Positions 13,141 through 25,246 are shown, counted from the first letter of the stretch. The stretch is DNA of 64,000 nt from Ligula intestinalis (GCA_036362985.1 JAYGXS010000004.1:19988804-20052803), one strand, 5' to 3'. Notes: a model not told the origin generated them from the sequence alone. Numbers and translations: made by a program.

Positions 13141-13878
13141 GGTGTATAGTCTGTTGTGCTTTGGGGATCCGGTTTTATTTTGGCTATTATATTACATGTT
13201 ATACAATGTCGGGGATGAGTTCTATCCGTTACAAACACACCGCTACGTACTATGATAGTAGTTAAGCGCTTATTTGTAAGATTTTCTCATCGTACGACTT
13301 ATTACCTTCTGTGTAACAGATTGTAATTCCACAGCTTAGCAATGGAGCACTATTTTTTAGTCTTTGGTTTCCATAAAAATTAGGTATGGTCTGAACACAT
13401 TAATTTTTAAAGTGAAGCTTGGATAAAAAAAAAACTACGAAGCACCGTCAGGGAAGGAAGGGCTGTAAGAGATTACCCGATAAATACTAAAAAACGTTGT
13501 AGATGGCCTGAAAGACCTAAAAACGCGAAGACCTATATGGTGATCATAAATCCAATCTATCCGCCTTATATAAGGCTTCTAGCAAAGCCCAAAAAGGGTA
13601 CTGACAACAGCGTTATCTGTAAGCTTCGAACTCGTTTCCGCATATGGTGGGGTTGGCGTCAGCCACAGTAAGGAATTTTATTTCGAACACTTGTTTCCGG
13701 ATTAGGCCAGCATGCCTTCCGTCGAGATATGGATCAAAACGATACGCTGATTAGAGATATCGACATCAGCAGGCTATGCAAAAAAATTGTTGAATGCGTG
13801 CTCTTCAGTCTCCGTGTTCAAAATTATGAGAATCGTTAATAAGACGAAAGAATACTGTAAGAAAGATGGTACACTAAC

Positions 13879-15778
13879 CTGTGATCTGGATGAGCAATAT
13901 TGATGAGTGCGTACGCACGCTGGCGCAGATTGCGACCGAAGAGGTAAGCAATACCCCATTCAGTGACAATGTAGTGCACATGAGCGCGAGTAGTAACGAT
14001 ACCACCACCTGGCTTCAAATAGGGTACAATCTTGCTCTCCCCCTTGCCGGTTGTCGATGGCAATGCAATTATTGGCTTTCCCTCGCCGTCAGCACTAATT
14101 GCCGCACCACGAATGAAATCCACTTGGCCACCAACACCTGGAAATGACAAAAATTTCGTAAATAACGGTAATATCTAGTAAAGTCGAGTCCAACCTCCGA
14201 TGTTATGATGAAGTAACTCAAAACACACCTGAATAAATACGAGCACCAATTGAATCCGACACGACTTGTCCGGTGAGGTCGACTTCAATGCATGAATTGA
14301 TAGCCATAGGTCGAGGATTTTGGGCGATGATAACGGGCGAGTTAACCCACGCGATGTCACACATGTCTTGGAAGAAAAATGGGATGTGGAAGATGATTCC
14401 CGAGTGGAAATAAAACTATGCTAATGGCATGACAGAACGTAAAATCCGAGTTCATGGACAACAGTATTTAAAAAGAGGGTAACAATAGGATCGATAAAGG
14501 CTGGTCATGGAAGCTGTGCTTTTTTTATAATGAGGCCTAACTTACCGACGAAAGGATTATTGTCCAGGAAATCGAAAGATTTCTTGGTTCCAATGACGAA
14601 ACTGGTCACAATCTTGCCCGGTCGCATCTTTTTCATTGAATTGGTAATCACACCTAGTTTGACCAGATCGACAAGACGATCGGAGAACATTTCAGTGTGA
14701 ACGCCCAGGTGTTTGTGATTGGTCAACTGCGACAAGACAGCATCAGGGATGGATCCAATACCTAAGTATAAAAGTTCATACTAAATGTATTGAAAACTAC
14801 AAGCATACGTGCACAATGAATAAAGGAACACATCTATTGCAGAATTCGAGGCATAAAAACGATGGAAAATGTAACGCTAGAAACTTTCACTTACCCATTT
14901 GCATGGTGGCACCATCTGGAACGAGTTCCTCGGCAATATACTTTCCAATCTGATTCTCTGCCTCGCTGATTTTTCGAGCATGCAGTTCATGGAGGGGTTG
15001 GGGGCCGTGCATGAGAACACTAATATTACTAACATGGATGCTTGCGTCACCACGAGTAACAGGCATGCTAGGATTGACTTGTCCTAAAGCAAAATAAAAA
15101 AATAAAATAAAGAGTACTTACCCACGATGAATTTAGCATTCTGAATAGCAGATCGAGTGACATCGACGCTCGGTCCCAAAGAGCAAAATCCATGCTTGTC
15201 AGGTGGAGTAATACTAACAATCGCAAGATCAAGCTCAACGTGTTTACGGCGGAAAAGAAGTGGGATTTCGCTCAGAAAAATCGGGGTGAAGTCGGCTCTT
15301 CCAGCACCGATAGCCTCCCGGCAATTCCGACCTGTGAATGTGAACGCGGATATTAAAAAATTGTCCTACCAGTGAAAAGTGAATTTGTACGAAAGTGGCC
15401 AACGCATTCAGGATCGTTAAAGGGGAATGGTCCCTCCGTATGTATGTGGAAGAGCTGTACGTTCTTAATGCCTTTGCCCATTACATATTTGTGAAGCTCT
15501 GTCACCAAAAGAGACGGTGTTGCCGCACCACCGTGGACAAAAACCTTTGCACCTTTTATTCAATTAAAAGAGCAAAATTTTTAAGTACCATCAGTTATAT
15601 GACTAAACGCCTGCTCTCCAGTTGTCGCCCACTGGGGAAAGCGGCCTGGAACAGGAGCAAAAGGTTCATGAGAACCCTCAATATAGTATTTCCGGACTGC
15701 AGATACATGAAGAGTCCGTGCTACATTTGAGCTCGAGCCGATCAGAACCTTGTGGGCAAGGGCACGTGCGGAAATCAT
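13879..15778 (-). CDS. Mitochondrial acetyl-CoA hydrolase / CoA-transferase (4-hydroxybutyrate or acetate:succinate CoA-transferase type), 3' end not found
   Basis: Seven minus-strand exons join with matching phase: 15778-15589, 15552-15370, 15331-15122, 15083-14895, 14761-14546, 14366-14229 and 14137-13879, giving 461 codons plus two bases. All introns are GT..AG; the first three are only 36, 38 and 38 bp. The start at 15778 opens with MISARALAHK and an Arg/Ala/Ser-rich, acid-free leader, as expected for a mitochondrial presequence. Family motifs run in order: VHGGAATPS, HTEGPFPF, FLSEIPLLFR, PDKHGFCSLG, IGSIPDAVLSQL, GVHTEMFSD, NPFV-D-M, AINSCIEVDLTGQV, SGVGGQVDF, TTRAHVHYIVTEWGIAYLFG and AHPDH. 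The glutamate in HTEM is the likely catalytic residue by family analogy. Family members are about 470-480 residues, so only a short terminal exon is missing. Helminth mitochondria make acetate through such a CoA-transferase; that exact substrate here is inference. Confidence 0.93.
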
Positions 15779-16009
15779 ATGCGACAGCGAACAAAGAAGC
15801 GGGCACGCGAAATTGCAGTAAACATGGGTGGCATATTTTATTATATAGTGTCCCACCGCCACTGCTTATTGGTTAATAAACTGGGCGTTGATTGGTTTTT
15901 GAATATTACACAAGTGAATCAATATTGCAGTTTATTGTGTTATCGCTCCCTCAGCCAAGTCAAAAATCCGTAAGTTAGTTAGTTTTGGTGAGCAACATAA
16001 TTAATACAT

Positions 16010-16500
16010 TTGCTATTTTTTGAAGACAGTCTATTATTTGAACCCAATAATTCTCGATATTTTGCGATTAGTAATACTTCTCCACAATGTTGTAAGGCGG
16101 CTAAAACTGCAACTTCAATGTCGTACGCCATCAAGCGGGTATTCACGGTTTTTGATGCAGACTGTTTCTCGAAAATCTTCGGTACCTTCATAAGGCCACA
16201 TCTTGAATACGCGATTCAAGCCTGGAGACCGTCGATGCGGCAGGATTATGACATACTTGAGAGAATGCAGCAGTGGGCAACAAAATTAGTAAGAGGCCTA
16301 GGTTTACTACCATATGAGATCCGTCTAAATAACCTTAATCTCTATCCTCTGAGTTCCCTTCTGGCAATTTTCCGGAACCAAAGGTTAAAATGGTTCCAGA
16401 GGAACCAAAGGTCCCAATTTGGTTCCACTTTGGTCTCACTGCGCCGTGATTGCGTATATGGGCGGTATTCCATGCACTCGCCCGGGTAGTCTACAAGCTG
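16010..16500 (+). mobile_element. LINE family B remnant (reverse-transcriptase C-terminal region)
   Basis: An open frame encodes SYAIKRVFTVFDADCFSKIF, IRPHLEYAIQAWRPSMRQD and ERMQQWATKLVRGL, the conserved segment that follows the RT core in non-LTR elements. The same segment occurs broken at 32620-32750 (NAIQAWKPWM). Only this C-terminal part is left. It lies upstream of the CoA-transferase, pointing away from it. Confidence 0.75.
16374..16435. repeat. Direct and inverted GGAACC repeats
   Basis: The 12-mer GGAACCAAAGGT occurs at 16374-16385 and 16401-16412; between and after them lie reverse copies of its core (TGGTTCC at 16390, TTGGTTCC at 16419). TGGTTCC-AGA-GGAACCA is a perfect 7-bp hairpin. 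It sits within the LINE B remnant. Confidence 0.7.
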
Positions 16501-16981
16501 TCATCGAAATCGATGGACGAACACCCACACACAAGCTCATACGTCCACCTGAGAAAAACCCTACGCGCACGCACGCCTCCAAGGTTGAGGTTGAGCGCTG
16601 GTTTCGAAATTTCAGCTAGGTCATCGGTCTTATATAAATCGATTTTTCTAAGATAAGGTAGGACTATTAGTCTTTCGTTATCTTATATAAATTATCCATA
16701 AGTAGCAGTTCTTACGCTTGAAAAATCTGCTTCCATTCCTTTTGTTGGTTTGGTCTCTACTTGCTTACCTAGCATTCTGTTAACCATCTGTCTTGCTTTC
16801 AGCAACTTATATAAGCTTAAACAGTTAGTTTATTCTGTATTCCCAACTGTTATCGTGATGAATCTACTTGTTGCTTCGAAAAGTACGAAAGCGACACTTT
16901 CATTCAGTAGGAAGCCTCAGAATTCCAGACAAAGCGGTGTCTGCGAAAGGCAAACATCATTACTATATATATAATACTTTT

Positions 16982-17008
16982 TATATTTAAGGCCCAAGGG
17001 GCCCTGTC
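16982..17008. repeat. 27-bp shared motif, copy 1 (candidate LINE 3' end)
   Basis: The motif ATATTTAAGGCCCAAGGGG and the bases following it up to CCCTGTC are identical over 27 bp to 28718-28744. Here it lies exactly at the 5' truncation point of LINE A copy 1. Read in reverse it looks like a LINE 3' end running into an AT-rich tail. Confidence 0.75.
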
Positions 17009-20000
17009 GTTACTGATATCAGTCTTCAGCCTGACATCAGTATTCAGCCTGATCTGATTGCCGAGCAAATAGATTTTTCTGCAATGAAAAATTGCAACGA
17101 GTTTATGTTGAAATTTCGGTCAGTTCTCTCAATCCTTGGGACCCTATTTGATGGGAATATCTCTACAGTTTCCTCTCAGGGATGCAAACGTTTAGATACT
17201 CTCGTTAATTTGGTCGCAAGTGAGTCACAGGATAGACAAAAAAGGACGTAAAAATTTATTCTGAAAAACGTTCCGAAATCAATTCGGCCAGTGGACGTTG
17301 CAAGGCATTTCGTCTACGCCTTCGGATTTAACTATAAAATAGCAGAGGCTATTAGACTGTCATCTCGCATTAAAAACCCACCCGTTTTAGTCAAGCTATC
17401 TTCACTCATAAAAATAGACGGCAGTTTTAAACAGCGAGAGCTTGTTTCCAAATATCTGAGAAATACAAAGTTTTTCCTCTGTCATGATCTCACTCCAATG
17501 GAGCGAAGAATAGCATCAAGTTCTTCTAATAAAATTGTTATTTCACCGCAACCGGCTCAAGTTCCTGGTCGTAGCCCTAGGAAGCCTAGCGAGCCATGTA
17601 CTTTTATTCCTGGCAAACCTAGATTACTGCTCCCCGGTACAACAACTGTCTCATCCCCCTCAAGTCACCAGACATCCCCGTTTACTTCCAACTTAGATGC
17701 TTCCACAGCTGCCATAGCTAGTAATTCTGGTAGCCCTCCTAGAAATTCCGAAAAGCCCTCTACGTCAGGTAGACCAACAGCTTCGATACTCGATCAGAGT
17801 CCTCCCAAACCTTCTATTAAATCCCCCAATTCAGGTCGTCGAAAGGGTGGGATCCGGAAATCAACCGCGAGTATGCAGCCTTCCCAAACACAAATTAAAC
17901 CTATACAACAGGAAGATAACAAACATATAGGTTACCCTACTTATCACAATTATCATACTGTGCCAGGCTTTCCACTGCTTAATCCTCATAGTTACCTTAC
18001 CTCGACCACCAGCCTCTATTTCCCGTCTTGATTTTCCCAATTTCCCGGTAACTATCAGCGAGCTCACTACGGCACTAATCCCTGTGGCTCATCGATCTCA
18101 CAGGGCTATCTACCTGCAGCTTTCAGCTATCCCCCTCAGCTTTCTAATGTTAATTGTCCTGCTCCAGTTGATGGCTATTCTCCAAACTTCCAACCAAATT
18201 ACCCACCTCCAAATTTTATTACTAAATAAAGATAACCCTAGTTCGATTACTCAAGCTACACTAGATCTATTTTAAATAAGATGGCTCAACTTAGAGCTAT
18301 TGCGTTCGAGCTGAAGCCAGACGTTATGTGCATGACAGAGTCATTGACCCATCCACTACTTTCTGGTGCTTTACTCATAATAGACGAGTATGATTTCTAC
18401 CGTTAAGACCGCCCTATTAAGCGTGGTGGCGGTTGTTTTCTCTACATTAAAGCTAATTTCAAGCATTCTTCGTTCGACCTAGACGCTGAGTCATTCGCTA
18501 GCAATTACTGCTTTGCATCAATTATCCTGTCTCCCCGTCAAAAGGTGATTATCGGATGCATTTATAGTCACCCTAACTCATCATCGGAAAATTATGAAAA
18601 GCTTCGCGAAATATTTAGGCTGATTTCGGAGTCCGTCTTTGATGCTCAAGTTATCGCTGGGGATTTCAACTTTCCTGAAATTGATTGGTCATTACACTGT
18701 TCTCCATCCAGATTTCAGCCCTTCCTAGACACCATCAATTTTTCAAACTGGTCTCAGTTGGTCTGTTCCCCAACAAGGGATCAGCATATTTTAGATTTAC
18801 TTTTCACGAATGACGTTTCCCCCCTTTTCTTTGCCAACAATCAGAACCTCTTTCTAACTCACCATACATTAATCCATTGTTGTCTTCCGCTTGCTTCTAC
18901 TTAAAAGCCTAGCACCATTCGTACCTATCGTGCATTTGACCTAGCTGATATTAATTTAATTAACAACTTTATGAACTCAAACTTTTGAAAAAGATCATTT
19001 TAATCAAATTCTCGATTTTTATGTAGAAAATAAACTATTGAATGCCACAAAACATGGATTTCTACCTGGAAGATCATGCGAAACCTGCCACTTGGCATTC
19101 CTTAACCTGGTTACTTCACTTCGTAATGAACAGCAATCAGACCTCGTGATTTACTTCGACCTTAGTAAAGCTTTTGACAAGATGCTGCATAGGCACCTTT
19201 TAGAGAAACTGGAAGCCCTAGGCATCAGGCCTCCCCTCCTCGATTTCATTGCCTCCTACCTGCCTAACCGCAGCCAGAAGGTCTTAGTAAGCAATAGCTA
19301 CTCGATGTCTCAGCCGATCACGAGTGGCGTTTTACAAGGCACGGTTTAAGGTCCCCTCCTCTTCATTCTTTACATAAATGAAATGTCAACAGTGCTAAAT
19401 AATTCGGAAAATTTCATTTATGCTGATGACCTTAAGTGAATTTACTCATTTTCTAAGGACACGGCCAGTAGTTGTGTTGATAAAGTTAACGCAGACTACA
19501 TGGCAGCGCTACATGGCAGATAGAGTTTTCTCCATCCAAATGAAGTTTCATGTATTTTGGTCCCGCAAGGTTTCCTGGACACATTTTTGTCCAAAAGATT
19601 CCACTGTTAGAAAGATCTACGATAAAGGATTTGGGTCTTACACGAATAAGCTTGCATTATCACCTCATGCAGCTCAAATTTCTGCCAAGGCCGCACAGAT
19701 ATGTGGGTTTATATCGCATAATTTTTTCCTTCCAGAAATGAAGTTAAAACTATACCGCATGTTTGTTCTCCCTTTACTAGAATACTGCTGTCCGCGATTT
19801 GGTCTCATGACCCAGCATGACCGTAGTGAGATTGAAAAGGTTCAGCGAGTTTTCACTCGTAAAATATTTTCTGTTTCTGGGTCTGGTATGTGTTATACAG
19901 ATAGATGTCAATTAGCAAACATTAAATTTCTTTGGGTGAGAAGACTTGAAGCTGGTATATGCTTTCTGTTTCGCGTTAACAATAGTCCTAATCTCCCACA

Positions 20001-20090
20001 AATTAACGCTCTCCTTCCGGTAGACCGACCTTACACCACTCGTAACTCCTCCATGATAATTATACCACCCCGTAGCTCCACATCTAACCC
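17009..20090 (+). mobile_element. LINE family A copy 1 (CR1/Jockey-type), 5' truncated, internally deleted and multiply broken
   Basis: ORF1 remnants run from about 17040 to 18030 and contain the RRM-like ending KFFLCHDLTPMER followed by a Ser/Pro-rich tail. ORF2 starts near 18290 with an APE-type endonuclease: MTES, VIAGDFNFPEIDW and HILDLLFTND are visible. The endonuclease C-terminus and the start of the reverse transcriptase are deleted at about 18990, since the frame jumps from an LINNF segment directly to LLNATKHGF. RT motifs follow: YFDLSKAFDKM, SGVLQGTV (then a stop) and IYADDLK (then a stop). The tail contains LLEYCCPRFG. At least five stops plus the deletion make it inactive. It matches the 26.8-30.8 kb copy segment by segment. 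Confidence 0.88.
17291..18031 (+). pseudogene. LINE family A copy 1 ORF1 fragment
   Basis: An open stretch of 246 codons lies downstream of a stop at about 17248 that cuts the ORF1 N-terminus (the upstream frame reads NCNEFMLKFRSVLSILG). It carries FGFNYKIAEAIRL, NPPVLVKL and LTPMER, aligning with the ORF1 of the 26.8 kb copy, then a long Ser/Pro/Thr-rich region typical of the disordered part of CR1-like ORF1 proteins. This protein would bind element RNA as part of the retrotransposition particle. Here it is a fragment. Confidence 0.75.
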
Positions 20091-20109
20091 CGGCGCGCCC
20101 TTCGAAGTA

Positions 20110-20215
20110 GAAATTATTGCTCTTGATATTTCTACAAGGCTGCCAGCGGGGCCGGGTATCGAACCGTGGATGCCTCGGGTGGAAGTCGTATGGCTAACCG
20201 ATGGATCTTTAGAAG
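20110..20215 (-). repeat. tRNA-like (SINE head) remnant at the end of LINE copy 1
   Basis: Reading the minus strand, a pol III B-box-like string GGTTCGATACC is preceded by a TTAGCCATACG segment about 25 bases upstream. No full cloverleaf forms, so it is a tRNA-derived repeat fragment rather than a tRNA gene. It abuts the 3' side of the LINE A copy 1 coding remnants. Confidence 0.4.
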
Positions 20216-20274
20216 CGTAAAGCCGTAAGTATCAAATTCAGTCATCAAATACAAAAGATCGGTCTTGAAGCTTA

Positions 20275-21115
20275 TTGAAAAGTCCTCCTGCCAAGCGAAC
20301 CAAAAGTCTTAAAAGTTTAAGAGATGAAACTCATAAAGATGAAGCCTGCATATCATATTTTACCCTTCTTAACAAATGTACGAAACTTGAGGAGGTGGTT
20401 AATAGTCTTAGAGTGGAGATGGAAGAGCTGAAGACATTTTATCCATTTCTCCCTCACGAGGAAAAACTGGCGATGCATGAACTTGAGGGAGGGGGCCTAA
20501 CGTACGCAGCAGCAGCATCCCTCGCCGAAGCGTCTACGTAAAAAATGATCAGCAAGTAACATAAATGGTCAAGTTTTCCTCGACGAGGAGCACCGTGATC
20601 AAGATTCTACAGAAACATCTCTAAAGGTCTGCGGGACTGATACTCTGCGCCCAATTTCAGCACATGAGGAACTTTCCAAAGTAAAACCCCGCTAATTATA
20701 GGCTCATTTTCCGGACCAAAAGTGCAAAATGTACCCAGCACATCAACCACTCCTAGTGGGTATGCTAAGCCTGCATATAAATTACAGAAAGAAACCACAA
20801 ATGTAGAAGGGGTCAGCACGACGCCAGACCTGATCAGTGCCGTCCCAGCCTCCAAAAGAAGCCTATCTTTGGTGATGGTAACGGAAAAACAAAGTCAAAA
20901 ACTATTCCTAAGATGACAGAACTTAAAACAGTAGCATTTGAGCTTGATCCAGATGTGCTCTATGTCACTTAATCTTGGACACACTCTCTTATTTCTGACT
21001 CGACACTCGCCATAGATAATTATAGTTTGTACCGACAAGACCGCATTGAAAAGCGTGGTGGTGGTTACCTTGTTTATATTAAATCATCCTTTGTACATTT
21101 CCCGTTTCACCTGAG
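20275..21115 (+). mobile_element. LINE fragment: ORF1 coiled coil plus start of endonuclease
   Basis: The segment 20275-20541 encodes a basic start (AKRTKSLKSLR) and a heptad-like coiled coil KLEEVVNSLRVEMEELK, typical of a LINE ORF1 N-terminus, ending in a stop. From about 20910 the frame reads MTELKTVAFELDPDVLYVT, a stop, then SWTHSLISDS and KRGGGYLVYIKSS, which matches the endonuclease N-terminus of family A (MAQLRAIAFE.., KRGGGC..YI). Homology stops near 21115. It is a broken copy, related to but distinct from copies 1 and 3. Confidence 0.7.
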
Positions 21116-21245
21116 CATTTCGTCATTTTCTGGAAATGCTTTGTTTTATTTCAGTCATAATAATATTTTATTATGCCAGTTTACAGGCAATTGTAAAGAG
21201 TTGGTAATGCACCTCTTGGGCGCCTTCCAACACCTCGAAGACCGG

Positions 21246-21358
21246 AAAAAACCTGAAACAAACTCCCGATGTTGCAGCCAGTATTCGTTTTGTTTCAGGT
21301 TTTTTGTTTTGTCAATACTGGGCGAGATAGGGAGTTTGTTTCGAGTGAAAAAAACCTG
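21246..21358. repeat. Cluster of interleaved inverted repeats
   Basis: A 17-bp perfect inverted pair (21246-21262 with 21289-21305, AAAAAACCTGAAACAAA), a 13-bp pair (21255-21267 with 21330-21342, GAAACAAACTCCC) and an 8-bp pair (21278-21285 with 21314-21321, CCAGTATT) share bases, so alternative, mutually exclusive hairpins can form. It follows directly on the LINE fragment that ends near 21115. Confidence 0.7.
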
Positions 21359-21605
21359 CCTTCAAAGGTATGATACAAGCGGAATAAATGTACAGTTGTA
21401 AGCTGAGTTGACTCATCAGCAGGAGAACTGTTTCATATCGTTTAAAATCATTAGTTCCCGACGGAGAGAGTTGGCACAAGAACACAGTGTTCTCAGTCTT
21501 CCTTCAATGGTCGTCGGCAAAAGTTGCGCGCCATCGGCTGAAGGGTTAGCAGACTGCGGGCTGCTGCTTCAGCAGCATTATCCTCAGCATGAATCCTGGC
21601 GGGGT

Positions 21606-24490
21606 TCAAAGTCCACGAACGCCATCAGAGTAAAAGAGAGATTCCACCGAGTCAGCACCCAAAATTCGTGAAAGTTGTCCTGAATGTAAAAAACTAGTTA
21701 TAGCTCTCTTAAACATCGGGAAGTTTTGTTGGGTTTTAACACTTTTGGGCAGCTTATTCCAGATTGATATGGCATTTACTGAAAATAATTGCCAGTACTT
21801 AACTGTACGTGCCATAGGAAGAAATAAAAATACGTCTCGATGACTGGCGCGTCGAGAGTGCTCAAGCTGCCTTATTGTACTAAGAGGATTAAAGGTTTGA
21901 CCATACAAAACCTTAAACAGTATAAAGGACCCTTCTGCAATCGACGAAGCCATAGGGAATCCAGCTTTATATGTTCGCACCTTTGTTGGTAGGTTAAGTT
22001 ACGGTATTCTGTAGTGAAAACTCTTCTAGTGAAGAAGCACTGCACTGATTCTATTTTCTTCCGTTCACTAGTGCGCAGAAGACTGAATAGAGGTGAGCAA
22101 TATTCAAGACTAGGTCTCACGTACATATTATAGAGACTAGTTCTAACCTTTAAAGTCTTAAAATTTCTAAGGATAAATCCGGTGGTTCGGCGTGCTTACG
22201 AGACTATCAGGGCACAGTGCTCTGACAAATTGAGACTTTTAGAGTAGGATATGCCCAAATCCTTGATAACTCCTGGGAAATTCAGTTCGTGGCCGTCAAT
22301 GCTTAATTCTGGTTGATGATCGTCGCCAACAACCATAACGGAACATTTCTGCCATGAAAGGGTGAGGCGCCATGTGCAACACCACTGGGCGAAGGCCTGA
22401 AGATCCTTTTTTAGCAGCTCGAGCACGATGTTGCGATCTGCCGGTTTATATCGATAAGCGACTTTTAAATCATCAGCGTACATGAAGGGTCTGCCATATT
22501 GAAAACAATCTGAAACGTCGTTGACAAACAGGCAAAATAGGAGCGGACCCAGTACACTACCCTGTATAACTCCACTCCTCACATGCGTGGGGTTGGAGAT
22601 AACATTGGAAATTTTTCCTCGTTGTGTGCGAGCATCCAAATAGGAAGATATGAAGTTCAGAGGCTTGCTACCTATGCCGAAGGAGGCTAGTTTCAGAAGG
22701 AGGAGGTAATGATCGACCCGATCAAAGGCCTTAGTAAAATCAACAAAGACGCTATAAGTGGCAAAACCGCTGTCTCTAGATTGCACCACATAATCAAAGA
22801 AAGAGAGCTGACAGGTGTCACAAGATCGTTTCTCGAGAAAGCCATGTTGAGCTGTATTGAGCAGGTTGTTCTTTGTCAAGTGACGCATCATCTTTTCTTT
22901 GATTAAGGTCTCCAAGATCTTCGAGGCTGCGGGAAGTGTATTTATTGGCCTAAAGTTGTCGAATGACGTCGATCGGCCATGCTTGCGAATAGGTATTATA
23001 TGCGATTCCTTTCACAAAAAAGGAAAGCTTTCGCTCTCAAGGGCAAGATTTAATACCTTACAACGAATAGACGAAAATATATTATTCACTGCAGCGTTTA
23101 AAAGGCTAACTGGGACGCCATCTGGTCCTGGACTATAAGATTGACGATAACGACGAATGGCTACAGTCATGTCCCAGAGGGTAAAGCTTATGGTTTCGAG
23201 TATGGCACCCGTCCAAGCCTGGATAACCGGAGGTGCAGCGAACGAGCTTTCACTAAACGTTTTGGATAGGAACGCATTGAAGCTATCGGCGGTCAACTTA
23301 GCGTCAGCTATGGGGTTTCCTAAAGCATCTTGAAGTATGGGGTGTTGCGTTTTCCTCTGTGCTTTTACTTTACGCGAAAAGAGTTTCGCAACATTAAGGG
23401 AAGGATTTTCAGCGAAGTGAGCCTCATCGGCTATCTGCTTTTCTTCGGAGAGCGTTTTAGCCTGCTCAAAGATCAGTGTGATCAAGGGCAGAATGGAAGT
23501 GTCGTTCTGCCGATGCAAACGACGAGAGAGTTTACGCAGCCTACGACGGAAAGACAGAGGAAGGTACACTTCATCCTTGACATGTATTACTTTCTTACGG
23601 GGGACAAAGTGGAGGATGAGTGGATCAAGCACTTTGTACAGCGCATCGGTACAAACATTTACATCTAAACATTGGAAAAATTCAGACCAGTCGAGAGCGT
23701 TTAGATGTGCCAGTAGGTCCACCGTGTTTGCTGATCGGAAGTCATGATAAAAACTATACTTTTGGGAAAATGTTTCATCCGCCTCCAGTTCTAGTTCACT
23801 AACAACTTTGAGATGGTCTGAACTCCCAAGTGCGTCTAAGGATGAAACTGAAAGTGGTTCACATCCCCTACAAAAAATAAGGTCGAGTATGTTTGCTCCT
23901 CGAGTGGGACAATCGGCTACCTGATCCCACATGCCGATATCTACTGCCTCAAGTAAGTTCTCGAACTTTGAAGGACCGGGTGGTGGAAACCATTGCACGT
24001 CAGGAAGGTTAAAATCGCCTGTAATCAAGCAATACTTAAGATTTAAGTCAGCTGCGGCATGAAATGCCTGCGAGAGACAAAGATCGTAGTCCACATTGGG
24101 TGGGCGATAAACACAGCCAACAAGTAAGGAGTATTTGTTTTTTAGAACAACTCGTACCCAGCAGCCCTCCTCCACCGCCGTGAATTGTGGATAGTCCAAC
24201 GGGAGAAATGCAAGTGGCTGTTTTATATAGATGCAGCTTCCTCCGCCACGGCCATTGTTTTGACCGTTCCGAACGCATGCATAGCGTAGAACAGAGAGTT
24301 CAGAGTCAGCTACACAGGCCGATGCCCATGTCTCAGTTACCATAACAATGTCTGGGCGATTGACGAAAACCAGAGTCTGGAGCAGAGGCATTTTATTAAG
24401 CAGTGATCTGGCATTTAAAACGACCAATTTAAGAGGGCGTCTTAGGTTTCGGTGCGGGACAGCTAGGCTGTCACTGTTACTGGCTTCCAC
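21606..24490 (-). pseudogene. LINE family D ORF2: endonuclease + reverse transcriptase, lightly broken
   Basis: Endonuclease motifs in order: VVLNARSLLNK, MVTETWA, GCVYRPPN, LITGDFNLPDVQW, ILDLIFC and GSSDHLKVVSE, so all catalytic positions are kept. Reverse-transcriptase motifs: SPGPDGVPVSLL, NTAQHGFLEKRSCD, VFVDFTKAFDRVDH (A), SGVIQGSVLGPLLF (B) and FMYADDLKVAY (C, catalytic DD kept), then MYVRPSLEYCSPLF and an end domain with FSVNAISIWNKLPKSV. Damage: an in-frame TGA near 23011 (context PFL-stop-KES), an in-frame TAA near 22196, and a frame change near 21940. The open frame reaches 24490 only through a GTG; no ATG precedes the endonuclease. Confidence 0.85.
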
Positions 24491-25246
24491 CAGAGAGATG
24501 TTCTTTTGACCTGAACTATTTGTCCCTCTCTTATTTTAAGCTTTTTCTCGCCATTGGTTCTCCGTTTTTCCAGCTCTATTATTAACTTTCTCATCTTCAT
24601 CCGCTCTTTCAAATCGTAATCCGGCTGAAAAAAACTTACGAATGCAGACTCCATAAGGATCGTTTGCGCTCTAGCAAGAGTTTCGCCTGTGCTTCAGTTT
24701 CTAAAATAACTTTAAGAGGTCGTTGCCGAGAAATTGATTCTGGAGCTGTCGAACCCCCTTTTATTCGAAATGCCTTAAGAATGCGGAAAGACTCGCCTGG
24801 TTTTAGCAACGGTTTGGCGTAAACTCGCATCAGACCCACGTCATGGTCAAATTGTTCTTGTGCAATTGACGACTGTGACTCTGGGGGCCCCTTTACAACT
24901 ATTTTCTGCTTGCGACTCAATGGGGCATATGTTGCGAGCTCACATGTTTCGGCCGAGGGAGCACTTGTATCCGGTACACTCGGTTCTGATGTACTGGCTT
25001 TTGGGTTAGCTGAGTCCAAACCCGTGAACCGTTTGGCCTTCTTAGGCTTATGTCTCTTTTGAGTTATGATCTTGTCAACCTCTTAGTCATCGCATTCTTG
25101 TGCAGAGTCAAGCAACGATGTGGTGCTAGGATGAAAATCCCGATAATTGCTAGTGTTGCTTAAGCCGAGTGACGATGGTGTAGCCCGTGGGCTTGACACA
25201 TGATCGGATATGCAAGTTTTAGGTGTTTCATCAGACATGTCCAAAT
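24463..25246 (-). pseudogene. LINE family D ORF1 (RNA-binding, RRM-like), broken
   Basis: The minus-strand frame starts at an ATG near 25246 (MNLDLDMSDETPKT), has a stop near 25084, then runs through SANPKASTSEPSVPDTS and an RRM-like half (RVYAKPLLKPGESFRILKAF, RPLKVILETEAQAKLLL). Around 24650 the frame shifts by one and continues with FFQPDYDLKERMKMRKL and the basic NGEKKLKIREGQIV, which is the conserved end of this ORF1 class. Its role in the family is nucleic-acid binding and chaperone activity. One stop plus one frameshift disable it. Its last 28 bases overlap the ORF2 frame. Confidence 0.75.

Noticed and set aside
13836..13855. Terminal exon for the CoA-transferase after a 24-bp intron
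   Set aside because: The intron would be shorter than any other here, and the six added residues do not match the family C-terminus.
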